DNA of 64,000 nucleotides from Apostichopus japonicus. Its lineage: Eukaryota > Echinodermata > Holothuroidea > Aspidochirotida > Stichopodidae. Numbering within the stretch: position 1 is the first letter of the stretch; the number at the start of each line of letters is the position of its first letter. Shown here one piece after another: positions 41,289 to 53,000 of the stretch. The translations under genes and the position numbers were made by a program. The stretch covers positions 22,592,341 to 22,656,340 of the forward strand of contig NC_092575.1 of assembly GCF_037975245.1 (NCBI RefSeq), written 5' to 3'. Below the pieces are notes generated by a model. That model was not told the origin of the DNA and ran no database searches. It saw nothing but the letters and a program-made list of their open reading frames with translations.

Positions 41289-44164
41289 CTTGTCCTAACA
41301 GAGAAGGACATTGTGTACAAAATAAGGCTGTGAAATGTATATAGTATCATACATAAATATATACACACATATAGTGGGTCATAGAAACTAATTAGGGATA
41401 TTAAAAATATGAACTGGTGTATAGGAGGGATATATTAACAGATAATATCTGGAAAAGGAGAAAAAAAAATTGAAAAAAAAAGTTATGTATGTTGCCTAAT
41501 AGTTTTTTTTTACATTTTGAACTTTGACCTTAATGAGTACATCATGATTAAAATTTATCTAAACTTGAAATTCAAGCCACTGCTTTCCATCTCTTTCCAA
41601 GTTAATGTTATTTTTTAGGATTTTTTATATTTTCCAGTCATTTTTGATGAAATACAGTATTTTCGAAACATGTTTTTCACATTCAAATCAAAGATGAACA
41701 CCATTTAAAAACAAAACAAAAAAAAAACTATAAAAATAATAGGATTTGCATTTTTGATGTCATTTTTCAAAAGAAGGTTGATTTTGAGTCTAAATTTAGG
41801 ATGAATTTGGGGAAATATGGAAACATTAATTTTAAATTATTAGAGATTATTAAAAGACTACCATCAGTGCGTGTAATATACAACCCAAATCACATTTCTG
41901 TTTTTTTGGGTAACATTTGAGAAATTGCTTTTAAACATTGTAGGCTTATCAATCAAAGTGGCTGGACGTCCAGTTTAGAGCACATAGACTTGTAGACCAA
42001 TTTCTTCAAAAGCAACAAAAATACCATAGAAAACAAAACAAAAATACTGCTCAAGTGTGAAATAACACATTTACAATATACTCAAAATTGTCAGCAGCAA
42101 AATTCAGTTGGATTTCACACTTGAATGCTCTCTTGCTACTCTATGAAGTTATTACTGAACATTGGCTTTGTCAGAGTTGATCAGAATTTCATGACACGAT
42201 TGGATTGACATTAAACAATAAGCCATGGACAATAGCGTGAATGTCCTCTGTTAATGGCTTGAAGAAGCATTTCAGATACTGCAAGCCTCGGTTATGCATT
42301 CCATTATGAATGCAGCCAAATCGATATCGACTTCGAAGAAAGCTTTCTATATCTACGTCGGTCCACACCTGCTTCCATTCAATGTTTGGGTTTTGACTGT
42401 TCTGTACACAAAGATGGAACGCACAATGCTTTTGTTTGAATTTTCCTTTAAATTCGCTCAATCTCCATATTCGGGCCAAACTTTTGGCGTAAATGTACGT
42501 TAATCACGATGGTGTGATTTATTCGACAACAAATTTATACCAAGAAAGATCGTTTTCGACCTTTCACGATGGAACGCATGATTGAGGCTTTTTTATGAAA
42601 CAAATGCAGAAACAGACACATAACCTGTCCCCTAATATCACCTCCCTTTTCTTGAACTATGAAAACACTTCAAGTTCATTCAAAAGTAAAATCAATTTCA
42701 ATTCTTGCAAGGAAATATTGTGGGGAAAGACACAGACGTTTGACTCGATACGCCTGCTATTAAGTGTGAACAGAAAACAAGAATAAAAGTAGTATAATTC
42801 AAAACAAATACTATTTGATTGAAGGAATGAAAATGACAAATACAGCCTCTTAATATGATCTTATAAACCTAACTCAGAAAAGGGCCAAGACAACCTCACA
42901 TTTCAAACATGAAACCGTCTTGGTGCATTGTTTAAGTTATTATTACGAGATTTACTCCAGCTAAACCAGAATACTGAGATTCAAAACTTTATGAATGTTA
43001 TATTACAGCAGATGTCTTGACCACTAACTGGCAGCAACTTGATCAAGTCCAAGGTCAGTAAGGGGTCGAGTGAGGTTGCTATGGTAACTAGTAAATATCA
43101 AAACAACTTGGTTGATATTTGGTAAGATAAAGAAAATTTGACCAAAATGGAACTATCTTGAAATACATGATTTCTTTTTTGTTTTGCAGTCATTTGTGGA
43201 AAAAATTATGCAATCGTTTTAACTTCAAACCAAAATCGAGAATTTTGCAAGATTTTCAAGTTGGCAAGAAAACTTTTCTAAAGGACTAACAAAAAAAGAT
43301 TTGTTTGAATTTTAAGATGTTAAGCTCGACTGTAAACCATAAATCCTGCCAAATAACAAAGACAAACTTCAAAAAAGGCACATTAGTCCCAAAGCTTGCA
43401 AAGAAATTAAATGCTTGCAAAAATAAGAGAAAGATGTTTGAAAAAAACCCACAGGTTTCACAAAGTTGCTCAAATCATACTGAAAAAGCATTTTCCAGGT
43501 TCTAAAATGCAGACCCATCTTAACTGGAGAGAAAGAAGTGGACAGGGTGGGGGAAGGGGAGGGGAGGAGGGGGCAGGTGGAATCAACTCTTAACACAAAC
43601 TAAAGAAAGTAAAAACTCACAGACTCTCACTGACTGGAATGTAAATTTTCTTGACATGATATCACAGGTTTTTTCTTACTAAACTAATCACTTGGGAGTC
43701 AGGAAGACTACTCCAGGATAAAATAAAGGCATCCCAACCCCATCAGACGACCCTCCAGAAATGATCACTTGGCATTGCGAATTAGCGACCAAACAATCTC
43801 TATCATTTGACAAATCTGAATAGAGAGAACTGGATGTTTCAATCCTAGCAGAAATCTATAGAGCAAACAATGACTACGGTTTTGAAATACACAATATGAC
43901 ATAATATCAAACACGTTTTCCCTGCTGTAAACATCTTAACTTGACTATTCGACTGTATGACGATACATTATGATTAGTCAAAAAACGACGAATACAAAAT
44001 ATTAAATCTGTTACGATAATAAGAAAAAAAAGTCATTCTTGATTTTTAAACGATTAAAAACTTTCCTTCCGGCCCTTATCAATCATTGCATATTTGACTC
44101 TTCACACACAGTACTTGAGCGACGTAACTTCATTGCACAATATATTTATACCGATCGCACGCCA

Positions 44165-44400
44165 TTCCTACATTACTCGGAGCCACTCTAAGCAACAGGA
44201 ACACATATAATTACCACACTTTGAACAACAAAAGTTGCTCTAAGTACTTTAAGCCACTCTGACCATAATAGCATATAAACAGTACAACACTTTTCACATT
44301 GAAGTTGCTCTAAGTACTTTAAGTCACTATAACCAATGGTGAATAACACTTTAATACACACTGTTTCACAACAAAGTTGTTCAAAGTGCCCAAAGAGTCG
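44165..44400. repeat. Degenerate ~70-bp tandem repeat
   Basis: GTTGCTCTAAGTACTTTAAG occurs at 44234 and 44304, 70 bp apart. A weaker third copy (GTTGTTCAAAGTGCCC) lies near 44374, and related GAGCCACTCTAAGCAAC precedes the first. Just beyond, at about 44470-44512, a 15-bp unit ATTCAATGCTTCATT is repeated three times. Confidence 0.65.
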
Positions 44401-46117
44401 AGTGGATCCGCTTTAATGCAAGAATGCAGGAGCATCCACTGATGTTATCCAAATTGGCTAATGATCCAAGGATTCAATGCTTCATTCAATGCTTTATTCA
44501 ATGCTTCATTCATATGCCCGTGTTCATTATATTAGAAATGTCATAAAATTTGTATTAAGGTAACACATTATGTATATTCGGTAGTTACCTACAGCTACCC
44601 TCAGTTAACAGATATACAAAATTGCTACATTACTATTTCACAAAGTTACTAAAAGTGACATCAGAAATACCATCCGCTAAAATGCCGCCGTGTAGACGCC
44701 ACCAATGATCACAGGAGTCAAACTGATTTTTACAATTATGGAAATGCTGGCATTATTGAAAATAACATACACTTCAGCTACTTACTGTACATCTCCAGGT
44801 ACTTTGAGCCACAGCAAGTCAAAAAGTATATCTGTTTAAAATCAAATTTGTGAGTCATTTCTAACCCCCCCAAAACGTCAAACTTTTGTTTCCGATTCCC
44901 TCACAACTTTTGATTGCTCCCCCCAACCTCCCCCTTCCCCCTCCTTTCTACACAACGATGTATGATTTCATGTTCAGAATGAAAATACATTTACATACAT
45001 GCACAGATAAGCCACATATTATTGATAAGAAATGATCTCACTATGTTTAATAATCCATTTAACATTCACATACAGTTATTAAACTAAAGAGGTGACAATC
45101 ACAACAGGTAGCAGCAAGAGACAGTGGAAGGTTTTTTCATAAACTAAACAAGACGCTAGAATTTCTCTCTTTAAAATATATAATAACAGTTAATCTGAGA
45201 GACTGGTTATACCCTGTAAATGCCAAAGAGAAACCTAATCAGCAGAGACTTACTTTATATCTTTAAATAATGTGTGATCAACCCTTGTTGGATTCAGTCC
45301 TAAGATCAAATATTAAACAGTAGATTTGATTAATTTCGCGATGTATCATGCACAGAGTCAACAGTCCGTATAATATTTGAAACATTTTCTATCGACTTTG
45401 CGATTGCATTCGTACCGTTATTGTGACCACAAATAGAACAACCTGGATCAAGTCTCCAAATGCCAGCCAAAATATTTCACGGAACATTAATCTTTTAGCA
45501 ACACACATTTAATTTTCAGGTATATTCCCAAAAGAAGATGTTCTTACATCATGAAAGTTCAAAGAAAAACAAAAAATCCAACCAAAAACCAACAATCTAT
45601 GCTTGGCAACTACATCATTTTGAAGGACCAAACCACTAAATATAATTTAATATTTACTGACATATTTGGGATATCTGTGTAAACTTTAACCTATATTCCT
45701 ATTTCAAGGAAGATGGTTTCAAACAAAATAAATATTAGACAGAAATATTTCTCACTATAAAAAAAAACACCAAAAAAATGGGGGGAAAAAATGGACAAAT
45801 GAAAGAAAAATAAATGTTTGATAAATTCTGATAAATTATTCTCATAGATTGAATCAAGAAGTTATAATGGCATATCTAGTTAGATCTTTATTTTAAATAT
45901 CACGAGCGAACAGGCGGCAACAATTACAGAAATGCTGTTCTTAATTTATACTAACGTACTCCCGTTTAATTAAAGTAACTTTTGTCCTTGCAATGTACAG
46001 ATCAAATAAACAAATATACATAGCACCAATTCTATAGTTTTCTCTCCTTCTTACTCTTTTTTTTTCTTCTTTTTCTTCTAAAGTTAAAATTATGTTTTCA
46101 CAGATTCGATTTAAAAC

Positions 46118-46123
46118 TTTATT
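46118..46123 (-). promoter_or_regulatory. Possible polyadenylation signal AATAAA
   Basis: TTTATT on the plus strand gives AATAAA on the minus strand about 21 bases after the SSH stop codon. It would produce an unusually short 3' UTR. Further AATAAA motifs occur downstream, for example at 45887-45892, so the true 3' end is unresolved. Confidence 0.3.
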
Positions 46124-46143
46124 GCCGGAATAAGATTTCCAGA

Positions 46144-47015
46144 TTACATCGTACTGTAGAAAGGATGTTTACCGGACGATGTTTTTCGTAACCTTGCTAG
46201 TGGATGGGAGGGTCCATAGGGTTTCTTTTCCCTAGGGCGTGGGCCCTGATTTGGCAAGGGTCCTTTACCCCAGGCAGACTGGACCCTGTGTTTAAGGTTC
46301 TCATCTCTCTTTGTGGTGCCACTTTGCACAACCGTTTCACCATCTATTGCAGTTTCTGATCTGGTTTCTGTCATCTCTTTGTCTGACTTGATCCAAGACG
46401 TCGTTTCTCCTGTTGTCGTCTTTGCCCTCACAGGGCAGTCGGCTTTTTGTACAAACTTTATACCCTGGCTTGGTGAAGATTCTGTTCTCCCTGAAATGGT
46501 TTCTGGGTCCAAATCTTTCTCAACTTTTTTGAAAGTTACACTCTCTTTCCCTGACCTGAGCCAAAGGTCGTCATCCCCAGTACTCTGTAAACATTCCTGT
46601 TTAGATTCTGATCTGGTCTGAGTTGCATCTGTGTCTGCTATCCCAGTTGTTACTTTCTGCTTCGTATAAGATTCCTCAGATTTCAGGATCATCTCAGTTT
46701 TCTCCTCCCTTTGTAACTTTGCCTCTGATTTGACCTGAGTAAGATCTACCTCTGAGTCTGAACCTATCGCTGGCTCCACAATCTCCTTCTCGGACAACAA
46801 AGAGTTATCCGATTGCTTCTGCGAGACGGGGAAATCATTCTCCCCTCTCGTCTCGATGGTCGATCCCATGTCCTTACCGGGACTACTTTGTTCGGCCTGC
46901 GAGCTGTCCTTGCGCCTGCGATATTTCGACCTAACTTTTTCGCTTGACATGCTAGCGATGGAAACGCATCTTTTGAGCTCAATTTTTCGAATTCTTTCCA
47001 AAACATTAACATAAT
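46144..47015 (-). CDS. ssh: SSH exon L: terminal exon and stop codon
   Basis: This 872-bp terminal exon follows a CGTCTTTGCAG acceptor. It starts (D)YVNVLERIRKIELKRCVSI, becomes basic (VRSKYRRRKDS), then Ser/Thr/Glu/Lys-rich, and ends PSHPLARLRKTSSGKHPFYS, then TM and a stop. The phase joins exon K exactly. The basic, proline-containing C-terminus contrasts with the acidic tail before it and looks like a short functional motif, but its role is not known to me. Confidence 0.85.
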
Positions 47016-50000
47016 CTGCAAAGACGAAATACGAGAGCATTCACAATAGACTTGGAGATGGGACTCACATGAGACGGAGATGATGAGAGGCAATGTGAAG
47101 TCACTCTACAGCTAGTGCTGGAAAAGTCAAAGAGACGGAGAGAAAAGCATGGAATGAAAATGAATATTCATGAGAGCAAGCAGAGATGTATATATTTGCA
47201 TAAATATGAATGGTGGATAGATTAAGCATGACAGGTATAAAGGTAAAATGACAAGGGCTAATGGGAATTGTGGATGTTGGAATAGGGTTAAAATTAGGAG
47301 GGGTGGGCAGGGGTCGGATTAAAAATTTGAGAATAATATAATAAGTTGATTAAATGTTTCAGGAAGGTTATGAATACTTTCATTAATTGATCTTAAAGGT
47401 ATTCCTTTTGGGATTGGCTGCTTATCTCACTATTGGAACTGGAATGGAATTGAAATACCATTGGAATATAACTTGGGAATTAGTGGTTGTCAGGACAAAA
47501 ACAGACTTCATTATCATTATTTAGCTTCCATCAATTACATGGTCTCTATGCGTCTCAAATTTTTACCTCCAACAAGAGGTGTATACTGTCAGCTCTCACA
47601 AGGCAGAGTGATTTTCTTGTACTACAATATACACACAGCATGAATTAGAACACATCTCCAAAGTGTTGCATTGCACAAATTAGATTGGACTATCTCACTT
47701 TTGGAATAAAAACAGATGAAACTGAAATCGGACAAGGAATAGACATTTTAGGTTTAGTTTCAAGCACTTTCCATTGTTGTCCGGAGACCGTGTTAAACAA
47801 ATTTAACGTATAGCATGTCATTGTCAGAATCCTACAGGGAGAGTGATTTTCTTGTGAAGTGCAATACAATTGCATGCATAAGAACGATCACCAAGCAGAG
47901 TGTGTTGCATAACTGAACAGAATCTCAAGATTGGGCTGCAAAACATGGCTGAGGTTTTCCAAGACAGTGACTGTTTTAAAGTGAAATCATGACAGTTGGT
48001 ATTGGAAATGAAATCCATTCCGTAGAAATGGAATTGACATTCAACTTCATTCCAGTATAAATTTACAGAAAATTTATAAATAGGATTAAAAAAATATATA
48101 TAACATTACAGAACATCAAGAATACAGGTATAGATATATAAATAATTAAGAGATTAAGAAAATAATAAAAACAAAATTCGAACTTTGTAGTGATGAGAAG
48201 GACCCCTTATTTGTAGGCACTGAAGTGAACAAATTTGAATCTGTAACAGAAGCTATTAAAATTCAAAGTCATGACGGGGAAGTCAAATTTGCACTGAAGT
48301 GGACAAATTTGAATTTGAATTCTTAACCCCCAAAAAATTTAAATTTGAATTAAAATTTGCACAGAAAACAAAGAAAATTGAAATCTGTATTGAAGGGTAT
48401 GAATACGACTTTTACCACGATGAGATGGAATTTGAGTTTGCATTTCAAGAAGCAAAGAAATTTGAATTTGCCTTGAAGTGATCGAATTTGAATTTGCATG
48501 GAAAGGAAAAACCACAGAATTTGTACTGAATCAAAAGGAATTGGTTTTGCATTCAAGCTAGAGAATTTGAATTGTAGCGAGGGAATTTGAATTGTAGCGA
48601 GGGAATTTGAATTGAAGAAGAAAGGATTTTGAATTGAAGCAAGGATTCTGAATTTGCCCTGAAGAGACCACATATTTAATATGTATAGATGATTGGAAAG
48701 CTTGAAATTGCAGTGATAACAGTTAATTTCCATGAACTGTTTTATAAATGGATTTTGATAACAATTCAAATTTTGGAAACTTTGTAACGAATTCGACCAA
48801 AGGCCTAACAACAATTGCATCGAAATTTGCAAGATAGGAAAACCCATCTTTCGGTTCTCATTTTTTACAAAATTTGCCAAAAAATTTGACAAAAATTCAG
48901 CCAAATAAGACTTACCATTCTCTTCCTGAGTTGTTCCTGCATCTTCTGTCTTGGAGGACGTCTTCTGTTTGGTGTCCTCTTCCTCGTCGCGGACCTTCTC
49001 TCCTACTTCCTCGACACTACCGTCCTGACAGAGAATCATCTTTCCCATGTCTCTGATCACTTGAAGTTGATCGGACGTTAAGCTGGTGTCCTCTTCACCA
49101 CCGGAGGCCTTGGATGCTGCTGACGGTGACTTCTTCTGCCCTGCATGATTATAAGTAGACGATGAGTCATGATTATAAATAGACAATGAGTCATGTGAAA
49201 GGAAAGATGGTTTCGTTTGCAGGTCTAATTGTGTCTTGAAACTGTATTATCAGTTTGTGGTAATTCATATCCTTTACACTGGCTTAAAACTTTACTCTAA
49301 CCTCTGCCTGAGTTTAACTTTTCTCAATTCCCGATTCACTTTTAAAGGTTTTTCAAAGTTGACAAAGCTTACATGTTGTAAGCACTTCAATAACATTAAA
49401 GCTTTACACTTGTAACTAACATTTCTTGACTAACCTGGCAGGCTGGTGGCTGACACGGCCGACTTCTTCTCAAACTCTTCTCTGTGTTTCTTCACATCCC
49501 CAGGTTTCCATCCACTCTGCGTTGAGCTTCCATCCTCTTTGTCTGCTTCTGCGCCCTTTGAGGTACACTCAACATCACCCCTTCCATCGTCACCTCCCTC
49601 CTGCTTTGTGGTCTCACCTCTTGAGACTGTCATCTCCTTCTTATCATCCACTGCATCAGCATCTTTTGCCGGTCTTGTTTTATCTGGCGACAATTCTGTC
49701 TCAACAACCTCCGTTTCAACCTGCTCTACCCCTAATCTGGATGGAGCTTCGATGGCTTCACTTTCCGCGGACTCAACTTCTTCTCCTTGGGCAGCCTCCG
49801 TAGTCGTAACCTCCATTTCTTCCGAGACATCGCCTGTCGCCTCCGGGTTGACAACTTGGTTCGCTTTTTCCGAGCCTTCTATGTGCAGCTGCTCAAAACC
49901 TTGCGTCTGCCTCCTTACCGTTCCCGGTTGGAGAGGTATCTCCTCCCCGGTAGCTCGTAAGATGATAGAATTCTGGTCCGGTGTGCCTGCCTCTGCATCC

Positions 50001-53000
50001 ACCCTACCTTCTTCTTCTTCTTCTCCAATTCCATCCTCGTCATCTTTGACAACTTGCGTAGTGTCTGATGAAGACGCACTCTCAACTGCTTTCTCCTCGC
50101 CAATTCCGCCGCACGGTTCTTGCGATCCAGACGCAGTGGCAGTTGTTGTCTCCACATCGGTGGATGACGGTTGTTCTTCACACCCCTCGACCCCACTGAC
50201 ACTCGCCCCTTGCAGGGTCTCAGGGAGGACATCCTTTGCAGCTCCTCCATCAGTTTCTTCGGGACTTGACGGCTTGAGGTGTTTCAGACCGTCAAACTTG
50301 ATGTATGAATCTTCGCCAAAGGTTGGACTTTTCCAGCCTTTGGTTTGCCAAGATTGGAATTTCTCTTTACTCTTCAGGACGCTGCCTGGTTCCACCTTCG
50401 AGAGAGACGGAGATGAGTACTGGGAGGGAGGGGGGTCCTCCAGAGGGGACTGGGTTCTTCTTTGAAATAGATCTCCTTTGATATCGGAAATATATTTCTG
50501 CTGGCAAGCCTCCGTAGTCTCCACAGTTTCATCTGCTGCTGGTGGTATTATGCTCTCTTCTTCGACCATCTCGGAGGTCGCTGGAATCTTGTCGGAGCCT
50601 TCTCCTGAATCTTTCTCCGGAGTAAAGGCATCGGTTTCGTCCTCGCCGCAATCTTCCTCCTCCTCCTCCTCCTCCGAATGCTTTCCCTTGATCTTCTTTT
50701 CCAACTTCTCCTTCCTCCTGCGTACGGTGTCGATGGGAAGATCCTCTAGTAAGGGACTCTCCAGACGTGATTTCTCCGGCGACCCGGTACTGTCTAGTCT
50801 AGATAATTGGCTCTCGATGGTACTTATCCTCTCCTTGACATCGACGGGAACCGTGACCTCATCCTCCTCGCCTGTTCCGTCTGCCGTCGCTCCCGTTACG
50901 TCGATCCCGCCCTTCTTCGATGGGTCTTCGTTATTGGCACTGTTATTGTTTGTATTTAATGGGTTTTCACTTTCTGAAATCTCTGTCTCGTCCTCCTGTC
51001 TTACTTCACCCAGAGATAAAGATGTCCTCTCGGAAATCGTATTAGCTGCCTCCTCTCCTTCTGATTTGCAACCACGGGTGGTTCTGTCTGCCCTCGTAGA
51101 AGCCTCGGCCGTGTCTGCTCCTCTCTCTGTCTGCTGTGCGGGTGATGTCGGCGTTGTCTCTCCTTGTGGGATGGACGGGACCGGTATGTGTATCTCGGAG
51201 CACTCATCTTCACTGGAATAATCTCTCTCTTCGTCCCCTAAATGACCCTCGCTGGTCGGAGATGGGTTCCTGAGATACATTTCGCCTGCGTAACTGATCC
51301 CAGACGGATCGGGGTAGTTCAGCAGGGCGTTCGCTGTGGAATCGTCCGGAGACCAGGAGCGCCTTCTCAGCGATGCGTTGAGGTCTTTAAGGTCCTCGCT
51401 GCTGTTGAAGACTTCGAGAGGAGTGGAAAGGTTTTCCAGAGATTCACAAGTACTGAGGGAGCTCTCTGATTTGCTTCTCCAGAGGGAGTTGTGACGTTGT
51501 TTGCTACAAGAACAAAAAGGATCAAAACATATTGAACCGCAAGATACTTTAAATGCACTTCAAGGAATAAATCCACAGTCCACAGCGAAAGATAGATAGT
51601 ATTCCAAATTCCTGAACTGGTGTTTTGTAAAATAGGAAAACGTATGTCTTCATAAATTGGGTCTAGTCACTGTATATCTTCATTAGCACCCCCACCCTCT
51701 AATCTTCATTAGCACCCCCACCCTCTAAAAACAAAAACTTTATATAGTAAATTCCTCCAAATGATAAATACAGGTGAAATCTCCAAGGTGGTAGCATCTC
51801 TTTATCCATACAAATTAGAAGTAAGAAACAAGTTCACTGTTGATTAAAAATGACAAAACAGAATGACAGAATGCCTAAAGTAGGAATATATTTACTTTTC
51901 CTTATATTTTATAGTACACCGGTATATAACATTGTGGGCTATGATTACAAGGAAGCAAACACCTTCATATATAATTTCAATTTGGGGAAAGGGGGTTTTG
52001 GAGGGTAGTCAAAATATTCCCTGCTCTCACTGATCCCATGACAATCCACCCCCCCCCCCCCCCGATGTCTGTAAATTTTCTCACCTGGCATCTAAAATGC
52101 CCTGGTATTCATGCAGCTGATCCATGAACGCTGGGTTCGGCTGGACGATTTTTCGCTTTTCCTTAACAAATTTGAAAGACTTGTCTAGCGGCCATCCCGT
52201 CTCCTTCATTACAAAGGCTATGACCTGTGGAGAGCAAATCAAGTAAACTTCAGAGGTCTTGAACCCTTAATTAATTAATCAATACCGGAATCAAAACCTA
52301 AATGGTTTTCGAATGGAGTCAAAACCTAAAAGATATCAAACTCTGAATATTCATTTTTGTGGGCTTTGTAAAATTTACCTGTTTCTTAGAAGAAAAAAAT
52401 GCAGCTCCATGTCAGCGATAACAATATATGAACCAAAAAAAGAAGGAAATGCTATGACAACTGCAAGTTTGTAATGAACAAAAGATGCTTTACCATATAC
52501 AAAGATGGTTCTACACCCCTGGTATTTCTGATGGGTGGAAGGGTGGGGGGGGGGTGAGGGGTCAGCACCCATTTGCCAATAGATTCTGGAGGGTCGCAAT
52601 GAAATTTGGACGATTAAAAAAAAAAAAAATATTTTGTACAAAAAAAAGTCTTTAACATTAACTACTTTAACAGTTGCAAAATATAACACCATTTTCCAAG
52701 CAGATATTACTTACTGGCTCCTTAGGTTGATGTGACAATTATTTAGTTTTCATGAGGTAGCGTTACATTACATTAAGCAGGGATGAGCCCGGGGTAGAAT
52801 AAAAATCACGGAACTTTGCGGAAATTGCGGTATAGGCTCCAGTTTGCGTATGCTACAGTGTGTTAGGATAATAGTTTTTGTCCCCGAGGTAGAAAAGAAA
52901 TCACGGATATTCCGCGAATTGGCAGAAAAAGCTCTGCCTGATTAAGCCGTGTAAGGTTAAGCCATGTTAAGATACGGATAGGTTATGCTATGTTACTGTT

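Larger units (their letters stand above)
35263..46117. other. Intergenic and SSH downstream flank
   Basis: No gene was recognised. The left part has G and C runs (36227, 36497). The segment at about 37570-38370 is free of simple repeats and less AT-biased, so it could be a regulatory region or an unrecognised UTR, but no coding frame supports this. From about 39.5 kb the sequence is A/T-rich, with purine runs at 40365-40410 and 43535-43580, the AAT microsatellite and the 70-bp repeat. Part of the right end may be SSH 3' UTR. Confidence 0.5.

Noticed and set aside
42189-42479. 96-codon minus-strand frame (MARIWRLSEF...)
   Set aside because: No family recognised; a 92-codon-scale frame is within chance, and no matching splice-linked exons were found nearby.
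43530-43582. Purine-rich G tract as a possible quadruplex or MITE
   Set aside because: Similar purine runs occur throughout the window; no inverted termini or duplication were found.
49446-51221. Two long plus-strand open frames (339 and 247 codons)
   Set aside because: They are antisense to SSH exon J. Its Glu/Ser/Thr-rich codons rarely give stops on the other strand; there is no family similarity and the Ser-rich products are composition artefacts.
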